Positions 39,362 through 50,100 of a stretch of 64,000 nucleotides of DNA are shown one piece after another. Position 1 is the first letter of the stretch. Every line of letters begins with the position of its first letter. The translations under genes were made by a program, and so were the position numbers. The notes below the pieces were generated by a model. The model worked only from the letters and a program-made list of their open reading frames with translations, searched no databases and was not told the DNA's origin. The DNA is from Gallibacterium genomosp. 3 (lineage in GTDB: Bacteria > Pseudomonadota > Gammaproteobacteria > Enterobacterales > Pasteurellaceae), in assembly GCF_001678475.1 (NCBI RefSeq), contig NZ_JTJR01000026.1:62001-126000 (forward strand). The letters are read 5' to 3'.

Positions 39362-39673
39362 ATGAAAAAATTATCTCTAACCTTATTCGTCACTCTATTA
39401 ACAACCATTTCTTATGCTCACGCTGATAGTAATCTTGATCGCGGTAAACGTTTATTTAGTCAAGGCTGTGCTTTATGTCATGGTAAACAAGGTGAAAAAT
39501 CTGCACTCAATCAATCCGCAATTATTAATACGCTAAGTGTTGATGAGATCATAACAGCATTACAAAAACGTAAATCAGGTGAGATTGTTGGTGCAGGAAA
39601 TGCAGCTAAATCACGTTTAAATGAAGATGATATGAAAGCGGTTGCTGAATATTTGCAAACTTTAAAAAACTAA
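39362..39673 (+). CDS. Small periplasmic c-type cytochrome
   Basis: A 103-residue protein with signal peptide (LTLFVTLLTTISYAHA) and a heme c motif CALCH at residues 36-40. The C-terminal helix EDDMKAVAEYLQTLKN is typical of small class I cytochromes. The ATG at 39362 lies four bases past the preceding stop; a longer in-frame start adds six residues inside that gene and is less likely. As the last gene of the iron locus it may pass electrons for ferric/ferrous cycling during import. This is inferred; the Campylobacter locus as I recall it has a second thioredoxin-like gene here instead. Confidence 0.85.
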   Translation: MKKLSLTLFVTLLTTISYAHADSNLDRGKRLFSQGCALCHGKQGEKSALNQSAIINTLSVDEIITALQKRKSGEIVGAGNAAKSRLNEDDMKAVAEYLQTLKN

Positions 39674-39689
39674 TGCTTTTATTAACAAT

Positions 39690-39716
39690 AAAGGCTGAAC
39701 AGAGTTCAGCCTTTTC
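39690..39716. terminator. Terminator between the iron locus and fadL
   Basis: A 10-bp perfect stem (39691-39700 with 39704-39713) and TTC tail lie just past the cytochrome stop. It is convergent with fadL and likely shared. Confidence 0.85.
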
Positions 39717-39735
39717 ATTCTCTAAATAATATTAA

Positions 39736-41073
39736 TTAGAAGCGGTAATTTAAACCTAAACCGTAAAGTGTTGCAGTTGATTTTGAGGTGAAATTCCCCG
39801 TAACAACACTTCCTGTTTTCTTATTAAATTGTGTTTCCTCAAATGAAACTTTTTTCCCTTTAATAAAGGCAAATCCTGCATCCACAGAAAGATTTGGCGT
39901 AAAGCGATAAGTTGCCCCTAAAGTATACCAAGTACGATCAGTATCTGGGATCGAAATTGAAGAGTGATCCTTATCTACTGCACTTTCATCATGAGCAAGA
40001 CCAGCTCGTAAGGTTAATTTATCATCTACATCATAGATAAAACCAACTGCAATACGGGTAGTATCACTAAAGTTTTCATCTTTTTGGAATAATCCATCGC
40101 CACCACGATGTGCATATAATTCTTGGAAACGGCTCCATTCTGTACGTTTTACACTATAAGTAACGGCAAATTTTGGTAATACACGATGATAACCTGCCAC
40201 TTCCCAATACGCTGGTAAAGGTAATTTCAATGAACCTGGACCATTATCACCACTAACCCCTAATGCCTCACGAAGAGTTAATAAGCCTAGTGTTGGATGA
40301 GGTATTACTTTTGGAGTAGCTGGAATACCTGTTGTATAGTCCCCATCAAAATCAAGTGATACATGTGAATGATATGCTACACCAATGCGGTTATTTTCAT
40401 TAAATTCATATAACGCACCAACATTCCAACCATAACCCCATACATCCCCTTCTAGCTTATGTAATAAAGTAGAATTATTCAAATTTAAACCTAAAGCACT
40501 ATTTAGAGCAGTAAAGTTTGCCGATGATGCTCCTAAACGGCGTTCTACTGTAGCATCTGCATATACTGCATTTAACCCTGCACCAATACTAAAATTATTG
40601 GTTACACGATAAGCCCCGCTTAAATTGAAATTTAAAGTAGTTAAGTCGGTTTTACCTGCAAATGGTCCCGCATTGTAACCATTGTCAAATTCTGTTGCTA
40701 AACCATAATTAACGTTTACTCCACCCCCCACAGCAAAACGATCATTAATTGGATAGACAGTATAAAGGTAAGGAACTAATTCCTTAGTTGCAATATTCTT
40801 GTGCCCTGCGTCCACTGAACCAAATGTTCCTGTTAAATCAATATTCGGATTTACATAAATCCCACCAACAGAGATTTCTGGGCGTTTAAAGAAAGTCATC
40901 AACGCTGGATTAGAAGCAACTACTGAAGCATCATCTGCAACCGCAGCATCCCCCGCATAAGCACGGCCTAAACCAGAAGTTGAAGTTTCATGTAGTTGGA
41001 ATGCAGAAGCAAAAGCACCTTGCGATGCAACAGCCACTAAACTTGCAAGTAGAGTTTTGGAAAGTAAACGCAT
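39736..41073 (-). CDS. fadL: Outer-membrane long-chain fatty acid transporter FadL
   Basis: A 445-residue outer-membrane beta-barrel with signal peptide (LLASLVAVASQGAFA) and the conserved mature start SAFQLHETSTSGLGRAYAG. The NPA motif of the hatch (VASNPALMTFF) is present, and the protein ends in an aromatic-rich strand (LYGLGLNYRF). It lets long-chain fatty acids and other hydrophobic molecules diffuse into the periplasm. The acyl-CoA synthetase at 10-11.8 kb is a plausible partner. It is divergent from the yfcZ-like gene, as fadL-yfcZ is in E. coli. Confidence 0.94.
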   Translation of the reverse strand: MRLLSKTLLASLVAVASQGAFASAFQLHETSTSGLGRAYAGDAAVADDASVVASNPALMTFFKRPEISVGGIYVNPNIDLTGTFGSVDAGHKNIATKELVPYLYTVYPINDRFAVGGGVNVNYGLATEFDNGYNAGPFAGKTDLTTLNFNLSGAYRVTNNFSIGAGLNAVYADATVERRLGASSANFTALNSALGLNLNNSTLLHKLEGDVWGYGWNVGALYEFNENNRIGVAYHSHVSLDFDGDYTTGIPATPKVIPHPTLGLLTLREALGVSGDNGPGSLKLPLPAYWEVAGYHRVLPKFAVTYSVKRTEWSRFQELYAHRGGDGLFQKDENFSDTTRIAVGFIYDVDDKLTLRAGLAHDESAVDKDHSSISIPDTDRTWYTLGATYRFTPNLSVDAGFAFIKGKKVSFEETQFNKKTGSVVTGNFTSKSTATLYGLGLNYRF

Positions 41074-41203
41074 TTTTATTATTCCTTGTAGTTATTAACA
41101 ATGTTTTTTATTTGAAGGTCGCATATTAGGGAACTTTATTAATTAACTCAATACAATTTATGGCTATTTATACAGTGATTAGACCAGTACCTATGATTTA
41201 CTG

Positions 41204-41217
41204 TTGATATAGATCAA
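41204..41217. promoter_or_regulatory. Perfect FNR box
   Basis: TTGAT-ATAG-ATCAA matches the FNR consensus TTGATN4ATCAA at every fixed position. It lies between divergent fadL (start 131 bases to the left) and the yfcZ-like gene (start 87 bases to the right). A TATGCT at 41244-41249 would put the box near -45 for the rightward gene, close to the class II activation position. Confidence 0.7.
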
Positions 41218-41303
41218 AATTACTTAACTCTTCAAGGTTTTCTTATGCTCTCGTGTTAAAATAAATTTGTTTTTTTATATCTTTTTTTGAAATGGAGCTA
41301 TTT

Positions 41304-41594
41304 ATGAGTCAAATGAAATGTAAAGCAGAAGAAGCGAAAGTATGCTGCTGCGTTGATGTTGGTACGGTAATTGATAATGAAGATTGTGGCGTAAACTTTA
41401 GCCAAGTCTATACAACTGAAGAACAAGCCAAAGAAGCATTAGCTTATTTAACCGAAAAAGCGCGTGCAGCTGAAAGCGATCCTTGTGAAATTACCAGTGA
41501 AATCGTGGCGGTAAATGGTGGTTATCAACTAAATGCAAGTTTTACTTTCTGCTGCCAAGCTGAAACTATGATTTTCCAACTTTCTACTCGTTAA
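41304..41594 (+). CDS. YfcZ/YiiS family protein (DUF406)
   Basis: A 96-residue soluble protein with cysteine-rich start (MKCKAEEAKVCCCVDVG) and the family core EEAKEALAYLTEKARAAESDPC (here with EEQAKEAL). The ATG at 41304 has GGAG six bases ahead; an upstream in-frame ATG has no such site. Function is not established for the family. E. coli yfcZ is likewise next to fadL. A perfect FNR box upstream suggests expression changes with oxygen. Confidence 0.85.
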   Translation: MSQMKCKAEEAKVCCCVDVGTVIDNEDCGVNFSQVYTTEEQAKEALAYLTEKARAAESDPCEITSEIVAVNGGYQLNASFTFCCQAETMIFQLSTR

Positions 41595-41603
41595 TTCTCT
41601 TGG

Positions 41604-41638
41604 GATGGTATGTGGTTTTACATACTATCTTATATTTT
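41604..41638 (+). terminator. Terminator after the yfcZ-like gene
   Basis: GATGGTATGT (41604-41613) pairs with ACATACTATC (41620-41629) with one G-T pair, followed by TTATATTTTAT. Confidence 0.7.
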
Positions 41639-41679
41639 ATTACAAATATTCTATCAACCACATACTCTCAATTATCTAA

Positions 41680-42384
41680 TTATTTCGTCACTACACACTC
41701 TTGCAACAACACTTGATCTTTTGTTGCTGTTTTTCCTAATTTTAACCAAGAATTAATTTTACTATGTTGCCAATCTTGTGTCTGAATCACATCAACACTT
41801 AATAAATGAGCTTGATTACTAAATACGAGGGTATTATTTTTGCTCAGTTTACGATCTTGTTTTAATAACTGCTCTTTACCTTGCCAAGTTACTTTTGCTT
41901 GATCATTTTGATAAGCAACAACTAAAGTTTTCCCATTATCACAACGATAAGTTAAACTGTCTATTGTAGCGGTTGATTGTGCGTTTTGCTCTGTAATAGA
42001 TAATTTCACATTATAGAAATGTTGTTTATTTGGTTGCTTACGCGCATCATTTCTTGTTTGATAAACCGTTAAGATATATTTCCCTGAATAAGGCAATAAC
42101 TGTTGGCTAGCGCTTAAATCCACTTGCTTGGATTTCTTTGCATATGCCAATGCAAATTGAACTTGTGGATCTTTATCTAAAATTTCTAATGTTGCTACCT
42201 GCCCTTTTTTTGCATAAAAAGTATAGCGATCAACATCATTTCCTTTAATCGTCCCATTTAATTCAGCCGCAGTTTCCCCCTTCGGAAATTGTACTGAAAA
42301 ATTATTCGATGCAGCCATTACATTGAATGTACCAACTTGCAAACAAGCTGCTAAAAATAGTGTAGAAAATGTTTTTAATTTCAT
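41680..42384 (-). CDS. Exported two-domain protein, possibly a lysozyme inhibitor
   Basis: A 234-residue protein with signal peptide (TFSTLFLAACLQVGTFNVMA). The first domain (about 27-130: LNGTIKGNDVDRYTFYAKKGQVATLEI) looks like a PPC/PliG-type beta-sandwich. The second (about 140-200: YRCDNGKTLVVAYQNDQAKVTWQGKEQLLKQ) resembles MliC/PliC, which inhibit c-type lysozyme. Both readings are by eye and the fusion is unusual, so the function is tentative. It is preceded by the rplT terminator and has a strong GGAG site, so it is an independent gene. Confidence 0.5.
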   Translation of the reverse strand: MKLKTFSTLFLAACLQVGTFNVMAASNNFSVQFPKGETAAELNGTIKGNDVDRYTFYAKKGQVATLEILDKDPQVQFALAYAKKSKQVDLSASQQLLPYSGKYILTVYQTRNDARKQPNKQHFYNVKLSITEQNAQSTATIDSLTYRCDNGKTLVVAYQNDQAKVTWQGKEQLLKQDRKLSKNNTLVFSNQAHLLSVDVIQTQDWQHSKINSWLKLGKTATKDQVLLQECVVTK

Positions 42385-42412
42385 TTTTCTCTCCTCATCT
42401 CCTTTATGTAGT

Positions 42413-42445
42413 AAAAAAGGATAGGGTTTTTAACCACTATCCTTT
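42413..42445 (-). terminator. Terminator of the infC-rpmI-rplT operon
   Basis: A 9-bp stem AAAGGATAG/CTATCCTTT (42416-42424, 42437-42445) is followed on the minus strand by TTTTTT, about 30 bases past the rplT stop. Confidence 0.85.
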
Positions 42446-42476
42446 CTCACAAACTAAATTAAAATAATTTGGTTGA

Positions 42477-42845
<369 letters not shown>

Positions 42846-42889
42846 CTATTTGTACTTAAAAAATAACGAAACGTTCGCACAACCGTGGG

Positions 42890-43087
42890 TTATGCATATG
42901 GTAAACAAGCTACGACTAAAACTTGGTCTGCTTTCGCAACCATTGATTTATGACGTAAATGACGTTTACGTTTAGTTGATTTCTTAGTCAAAATATGACG
43001 AAGATGAGATTGTTTACGTTTAAAACCGCCAGTTCCAGTTTTTTTGAAACGTTTAGCAGCACCACGTACTGTTTTAATTTTAGGCAT
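42890..43087 (-). CDS. rpmI: 50S ribosomal protein L35
   Basis: A 65-residue protein, exactly the family size, starting [24 protein letters not shown]. The frame is open 12 codons further up, but that extension has no counterpart and GGAG precedes the ATG at 43087. It ends VVACLPYA, an ordinary C-terminus for the family. It is separated from infC by a terminator-like hairpin. Confidence 0.97.
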   Translation of the reverse strand: MPKIKTVRGAAKRFKKTGTGGFKRKQSHLRHILTKKSTKRKRHLRHKSMVAKADQVLVVACLPYA

Positions 43088-43133
43088 GAGTTTAACTCCG
43101 CATTGTTTATTATTAATCACCAATAATTAGGCG

Positions 43134-43163
43134 AATAAAAAGTAACGATGAAACCACCGTTAC
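43134..43163 (-). terminator. Attenuator-like hairpin between infC and rpmI
   Basis: On the operon mRNA GTAACGGTG, loop GTTT, CATCGTTAC form a 9-bp stem followed by TTTTTATT. It begins 26 bases past the infC stop and ends about 46 bases before rpmI. It could terminate part of the transcripts or form the site of L20-dependent control. Confidence 0.75.
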
Positions 43164-43189
43164 CATTATTACTTGAGTTGCACTAATTA

Positions 43190-43732
43190 TTATTTCTTTT
43201 TCGGGGCAAGTACCATCACCATTTGGCGACCTTCAATCTTAGATGGTTCAGATTCAACAACCGCTAAATCTGCTAAATCTGTTTTAATCCGCTCTAACAT
43301 TTCAGTTCCAATTTGTTGATGGGCTAATTCACGACCACGGAAACGTAGTGTGATTTTGGTTTTATCCCCGTCTTCTAAGAAGCGAATCAGGCTGCGTAGT
43401 TTTACCTGATAGTCGCCTTCGTCAGTTCCTGGACGGAACTTAATCTCTTTAACTTGAACAACTTTTTGTTTTTTCTTCTGCTCTTTTGCAGTTTTGCTCT
43501 TTTCATAGAGGAACTTACCGTAATTCATAATGCGGCACACTGGAGGCTCTGCATTAGGGCTTATTTCAACTAGATCGAGTTCGGCTTGTTCCGCCATTTC
43601 CAACGCTTGCTGGATAGATACGATACCCGCTTGTTCACCATCTTGGTCAATTAAGCGGACTTCTTTCACACGAATTTCATCATTAATACGATTCGGGCGA
43701 TTAGTTGCTGGGGCTTTTTTTACGGTTTTAAT
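43190..43732 (-). CDS. infC: Translation initiation factor IF-3
   Basis: A 180-residue factor that keeps 30S subunits free and checks start codons. The core [23 protein letters not shown] region and C-terminal [14 protein letters not shown] are typical. A GTG at 43669 would lose the first 21 residues, which are conserved ([17 protein letters not shown]). The true start is an ATT at 43732-43730, with AGAGGA eight bases upstream, giving exactly the E. coli length. The rare AUU start lets IF-3 repress its own translation. A good promoter lies about 100 bases upstream, so it is not cotranscribed with thrS, which lies 20 kb away. Confidence 0.97.
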   Translation of the reverse strand: MKTVKKAPATNRPNRINDEIRVKEVRLIDQDGEQAGIVSIQQALEMAEQAELDLVEISPNAEPPVCRIMNYGKFLYEKSKTAKEQKKKQKVVQVKEIKFRPGTDEGDYQVKLRSLIRFLEDGDKTKITLRFRGRELAHQQIGTEMLERIKTDLADLAVVESEPSKIEGRQMVMVLAPKKK

Positions 43733-43835
43733 AGTCTTATTCCTCTAATAATTTCACTTACTACTGTACTGCTTTTAATTAAGCAGAAAATCAAATGTTG
43801 TTCACCAATCCTTTTCTTTGGCAAAAAACGTGCAA

Positions 43836-43864
43836 ATTCTATAGAAACTTCCTTTCGTTTGCAA
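43836..43864 (-). promoter_or_regulatory. infC promoter
   Basis: On the minus strand, -35 TTGCAA, a 17-base spacer and -10 TAGAAT. Predicted start near 43829 gives a leader of about 97 bases before the AUU codon. Confidence 0.7.
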
Positions 43865-44027
43865 GAGGTTGAGAAGAAATATATTATCCATATCAATAAG
43901 TAAGTTTTAATTTATAAAGTTAAAAAAGATATTATTTCAGAATGGATTTTTACTACAGAAATAGTATCAATAAAAACAAATAAAATTATAACCTATTGCA
44001 ACAATAGCAATTAAATTACTAATTTTC

Positions 44028-44055
44028 TTGTAATAATTTAAATAACTGATAGAAT
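44028..44055 (+). promoter_or_regulatory. Candidate autotransporter promoter
   Basis: TTGTAA, a 16-base spacer and TAGAAT lie about 100 bases before the ATG at 44159. No repeat tract lies in the promoter itself. Confidence 0.4.
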
Positions 44056-44158
44056 CTTCCGCTTTTCGATAATAAACAACCGTTAATTTGATTATATTGA
44101 GATTTTTAATCATTAGGTTTACTTCATTATTGATGATAATAAATCAAAGGATTGACAT

Positions 44159-47100
44159 ATGAATAAAATTTATCGTGTTGTATGGAATGCAACGTTGGGG
44201 TTATGGCAGTGTGTATCAGAACTTACACCTGCTAAGGGGAAAACAAAGTCTAGTAAAAAAATAGTTAATAAAAGCAAGAAAATTACTTTTATTCTTTCTA
44301 CTATAATTTCTTTATTACCTGTGCATGAGAGTTTGGCGCAAGTTGTTGCTGGTGGGGGAGTAGCAGTTAGTGATAACAATCTTTATATAGGATCCATATA
44401 TAACACAGGAACCATTACTGCAATTGGAATTAGTGGCTTAGATCAATTTGTACGAGAAGTAAAAGCACAATCATGGTCTAAGGGAAGGACTTTTTCTAAT
44501 ATTAAGCTTAGTGTTTGGAATAATGATAAACCTAATGGAACAAACACCTTTAATGTTCAAGATGGAACAACAATAAGCACCCCACTTATTGAAGTTGGTG
44601 CAACTTCTCATTCCAGTTTGAACGTCCTGAGAAATTCCTCCCTCAATGCCTCAAGCTTTACTACAAGCTCAGGCAAGAATATAAATATAAAGGTTCAAAG
44701 TAATAGTTTATTGTCTATATCATATGGGAGAATTTCACAATTAACACTTTTAGTGGATAATAAATCTACATTTCAATTATCACAAGGACAGATCAATAAT
44801 TCATCATTAAAGTTTACTAATAACGGTGCTCAATTAAGCAATATAGCAGGTAATTTTAATAGAAGTAGTTTAAATTTAACCAACTCCACAGTTAAATTAA
44901 TTAATAATTCAACGTTTGCTAATTCTTCTTCCGTTAAACTTAATGCAAATGCAACATTAGACCTCACTAACGGTTTAACTTTAACTAACTCTAGCCTAAA
45001 TCTTAATGGCGGGACACTTGCTGCCAGTGAAACGGGTACGATTACGACCACATCAGAGGCTGCACCAATCAATTTACAAGCAGATTCAACTATTGATGTT
45101 GCTGAGGGCAAAACATTAACATTAGACAATAAGAGTGTTATTTCAGGTAGCAGTAATTTAAGTAAAACAGGTAATGGCACCTTAATTTTTGGTGCTGATA
45201 ATATCTACACAGGTGCAACCAATGTTAATGCAGGTACTTTGCAATTAGGAAATGGTGCTGCCACTGGTGATCTTGCTACTGAAAGTAATATTACTTTAGC
45301 AAACGATACCACCCTAGCACTTAATCATGGTGCTAATGATTACATATTAGATAATGCTATTTCAGGTGCAGGGAAATTAATCCAATTAGCAGACAACTCA
45401 GGAACTACTACTATTACCAAAGATAGCAGTGACTTTACTGGCAATGTAGAGATCAATGCTGGTATCTTGCAAGTTGGTGATGGTGGAGAAACTGGTGATA
45501 TTGGTAATGGTACAGTTACTATTGCTTCAGGTGCTGGATTAAAAATCAACCGTTCAAATTCTTATAACTTAGATAATATTGTTACTGGGGGGGGGGTATC
45601 TTGAGCAAGCAGGCAGTGGCACCACTTCTCTAGTCGATGGTAAAACCTATGATTATTCAGGTAAAACCATTGTATCGGGTGGTGAACTTGATATTGTTGC
45701 CAATACCAGTATCACTCAGACCAGCGATGTTTTAATTGATAACCAAGCTATCTACGATGCTACTCAAGGCGCTAATCAAGCGAAATTAACCGTTAATGGG
45801 ACATTAACCACAGCCAATAATGGTGATGTGGAGATCAATAGCGGCTTATTGACCGTCAATGGTACGGCAACGGTTGGTAATATCAAATCAACCGATACTG
45901 AGGGTACAAAATTAGCTACAGTCAATGTCGCAAGTGGTGGCACATTAACCACAAATTTAACTGACGGCGATGTTTTATTCCAAAACTTTAAATCTACCCC
46001 TGCACCAGATATCGTAACCATTGATGGCACGTGGAATGCTAATGTTGCGAGCGGTACAGTGGCACAAGAAGCCGATGCCGCATTCACTGGGTCGGGTAAA
46101 TTGGTTAAACAAGGTGCAGGGCAATTAACCCTGAATGCCGATAACAGCATTGGTAATCTTGATATTGATGATGGGAAAATTGCTGTTTCAGCGGATAAAA
46201 GTTTAACAGTTACCAATACCATTAATATTGGTAATAATGTAGGCAAACCAAAATCAGCAGGGTTAGAAGTTAATGGTTCTGTAACAGCGAATGATATCAA
46301 TATTAAATCAGATGGCGACTTAGCCAATAAATCTAGCGGCAGTGTTACAGTCAATAACAATCTCACTATAGAAAATGGTGGGAATGCCAACAATGAAGGA
46401 ACACTTAACGTTACGCAAAATTTAGCTGTGAATGGCGGTACATTGGCATCATCTGGCACCACAACAGCAGGGACATTAACAGTTAATCAAGGTACCAATA
46501 CAGACGGCACTACCCGCCAAGGTGAAGTCAATATCACAGGTGGTACAACCACAGCGACAACCACTACGGTAAATAGCGGAACAATAACGGCATCGGGTGC
46601 AGATACGACGTTTAACGCTGGAGCGATGACAGTCGGTGATAAGACAGGGGATACTGGAAGTGCTAGTGTGGTAGTTAAAGACGGTGCAACCGCTAAAGCC
46701 ACGAGTGTAACCATTGAAGGCGATGATGGTAAGGTTGATATTCAAGCTAACAGTACCTTAACAGCGGCAAATGGTGAAGCACCTGCGAATATTAAAGTCA
46801 ATGGTGGTGAACTCGCGGTATCGGGTACAGTTAATGCGAAAAATATTACTTCAGATAGCGCTACGGCTGACGATAAAAATGCCAAAGTGAGTATTGCGGG
46901 GACGGTCAATTTAAAACCGACAGCAGGCGATACCTTGTTTTCAGGTTTTAATACTGAACAAGGTGATAACATTGGTTTATCTGGTAATTTAAATGTTGAT
47001 GTTGCAGAGGGCGTTTCTGTTGCTCAAGATAGCAATGCCAATATCACTGCACTGAATGATGCTAAAGGTACTCTGAATAAGAAAGGTGCTGGAACGCTTA

Positions 47101-50100
47101 CATTGACTGCAAGTAATACACTTGCCACCACCAATGTGGAAACAGGAACCTTAGCTAATACAGGGACATTGAATAGTGATACCACTAACATTAACGATGG
47201 AAAACTGAGCAATACAGGTACATTAAGCAGTACAGAGATTAATGTAGGCGATGGAAAGGGCGGTGCGACAACCGCAACTTTAGAAAATAGTGGTACAGGT
47301 AGCATTACTAGCACAACAGTGAATGTTAAAGCAGATGGTAAGTTAAGTAATACTGCAACTGATGACAAAGCTACAACGGATAAGCAAGAAGGTATCAAGG
47401 TAACTGGTACACTGAATGTTCAAGGCGGACAAGTTGAGTCTTCAGGTAGCACCAATATAGGCACTTTAACTATTGATAAAGGCATTCGTACAGAAGGTGC
47501 TGATGGCGCTTCAACAGAAACTGCGGGTTCAGTTTCTATTACTGGTGGCGATACTACGGTTGCAACAACGCAGATTAATGATGGTGCGATGAACGTTTCT
47601 GGCGGTAAATTAAATGCTGGTGTAGTTATCGTTGGAGATGGAGACGATAAAAATACCGCAAATAATGCAGCCTCATTGAATATTACAGGCGGTGCGGTTG
47701 AAGCAACTAGCGTAACGGTGAATCGTGATGGTGGTTTGACCAATAGTGCTACTGATAATCCAGATATAGCCGATGTTCAAGAGGGCTTAAACGTTACAGG
47801 TGCATTAACAGTCAATGGTGGCTCAGTCACTTCATCGGGTACAACCAATGTTGCAGGGGCAATGACCGTAGAAAGCGGTAATGTCAATGTAACAGGTGGC
47901 ACAACAAGTGCAGGTTCAACCACCATTAAAGATGGTGAGGTTGCTGTATCAGGCGGTAAATTAAATGGTGGTGCTATTACTGTTGGTGACAATGATGGCA
48001 CAGCTACAAATGATGCTGCAAAATTAACAATCTCGGATACTGGTGCTGTTGAAGCCGATAGTGTAACAGTTAAAAATGATGGTAATTTAACCAATAATGC
48101 AACGGATAATCCAGATACAGCCGATGTTCAAGAAGGTTTAAAAGTTACGGGTGAACTAAAAACTGAGGGCGGTACGATTAATTCTGCTGGTACAACAACA
48201 GCAAATGATTTAACCGTTGATGGTGGTGCTGTAAATGTAACAGGTGGTAAAACTGATGTAACCACGACAAACTTAAATGATGGAACCGTTAATGTAGCAA
48301 GCGGCGCTACTTTAGATAGTGATACCTTAAATGTCGGTAATGAAGACAATGGTACTCCAAATACCGCAACCTTAACCAATAGCGGTACGGTAACCAGTCA
48401 AACGGTGAATATCAAAAGAGATGGCAAATTAGCGAATACAGGTTCATTAGGTACTGAGGATTCGCCAATTACCGATATTAATGTCCAAGGCGGTACATTC
48501 AATTCAACCGGCACAACTCAAGCAACGAACTTAACAGCCAGTGCAGGTACAGTCGCCTTAGGTGCAGGAAGCAATACCTCGCTCACTAAACTAGATATAA
48601 GCGGCGGTGATGTAGATATTGCTGGTACAGTTTCTGCTCCAACTACCAACATTAGCGGTGGCGATGTTGATGTTAATGCGAATGGTAAACTTGACACCAC
48701 CAATATCGCCATTAGTGGCGGTACAGTTGATGTTAATAATGACGGAACAATTACCGCAACAAACTCAGCTAACTTGTCTGGTGGTACAACTACCGTTCAT
48801 CAACGCGGTACTTTTGATTTAAGCCCTAATGGCGACCTGACTTTATCAGGGGGTGATCTCACTTCTGATGGTACAGTGAAAGCAGATGAAATCACGGTTA
48901 ATAATGCAGAAAGTAATCTAACGCTTAATGCAGCGACTACAGCCAATAAACTTACGGCAAGTGCGGGTACTGTAGATTTAGGGGCTAGTAGTACAACCAA
49001 TATTACGGGTGAATTAAAAGCCAATGGCGGTACAATCAATTCTGCTGGTACAACGACAGCAGGTAGCTTAACCGTAGATAACGGTAGTACAGTAAATTCC
49101 TCTGGAACAACTACAATTAATAACGCAATTACAGTAGAAAATGGAACTGTTAATGTTACTAATGGCACTACCACAGCAGCAACAACCTCGATTAAAGATG
49201 GTTCTGTTTCTGTATCTGGCGGTACGCTAAATGGTGGTGATATTACGGTTGGAAACAATGATGGAACAGCAGTAGCTGATGCAGCCAAACTCATTATTTC
49301 TAACAACGGTGCCGTTGCAGCCAATAATATTACTGTAAACAATGATGGCGCATTAACTAACACTTCTAATGTAGAAAACGGTCTAAACGTTACTAATGAT
49401 TTAACTGTCAATAGTGGTACGGTTACTTCATCAGGCGCAACCACTGTCGGTGGAGATTTCAGCGTTAGCAATCAAGGGCAAGCTACTCTCTCTGGTAAAA
49501 CGGCAGTAACTGGTGATCTGAAAGCGGATAATGCCACTATCAATTCATCAGGCACAACTACAGCTAACTCTTTAACCGTTGATAACAAAGGTGCTGTTAA
49601 TATTACTGGCGGTACTACTCGTGCTAACTCCACCTCCATTAAAGACGGTGCAGCGCATATCTCTGATGGAGCTACCTTAAATGGGGGTACCGTTGCTGTT
49701 GGCGATGGAATAGGCAATACAGGAACAGCAAGCCTAACCAATGACGGAACTGTTAATGCAAGTAGTATCACAGTCAAATCTGATGCAATCCTGACAAATA
49801 ATAAAGCAGATGATCCAACAACAGACAATAACGAAGGTATTAATGTTACAGATGAATTAAAAGTAGAAAGCGGTACTTTAGCCTCTTCAGGTAGCACAAA
49901 AGCAGATACTTTAACTGTAACTAAAGCGGATAATGCAACACAATCAGGTACCGTGAATATTACTGGTGGTACAACCAAAGCGAATACCACCGCTATTCAA
50001 GAGGGGGCTATCTCTGTAGAGGCAGCAGGTACTCTGAATGGTGGCGATATTACTGTGGGCGATAAGGATAGCGATACTGCAACCTTAACGATAGATGGTA

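Larger units (their letters stand above)
43733..44158. other. Divergent promoter region infC/autotransporter
   Basis: No gene is visible in 426 bases. It holds the infC promoter (43836-43864) and a candidate promoter for the autotransporter (44028-44055); the rest is AT-rich. Confidence 0.6.

Noticed and set aside
43670-43732. GTG start of infC at 43669.
   Set aside because: It would remove conserved N-terminal residues; the ATT start with a good ribosome site fits the family.
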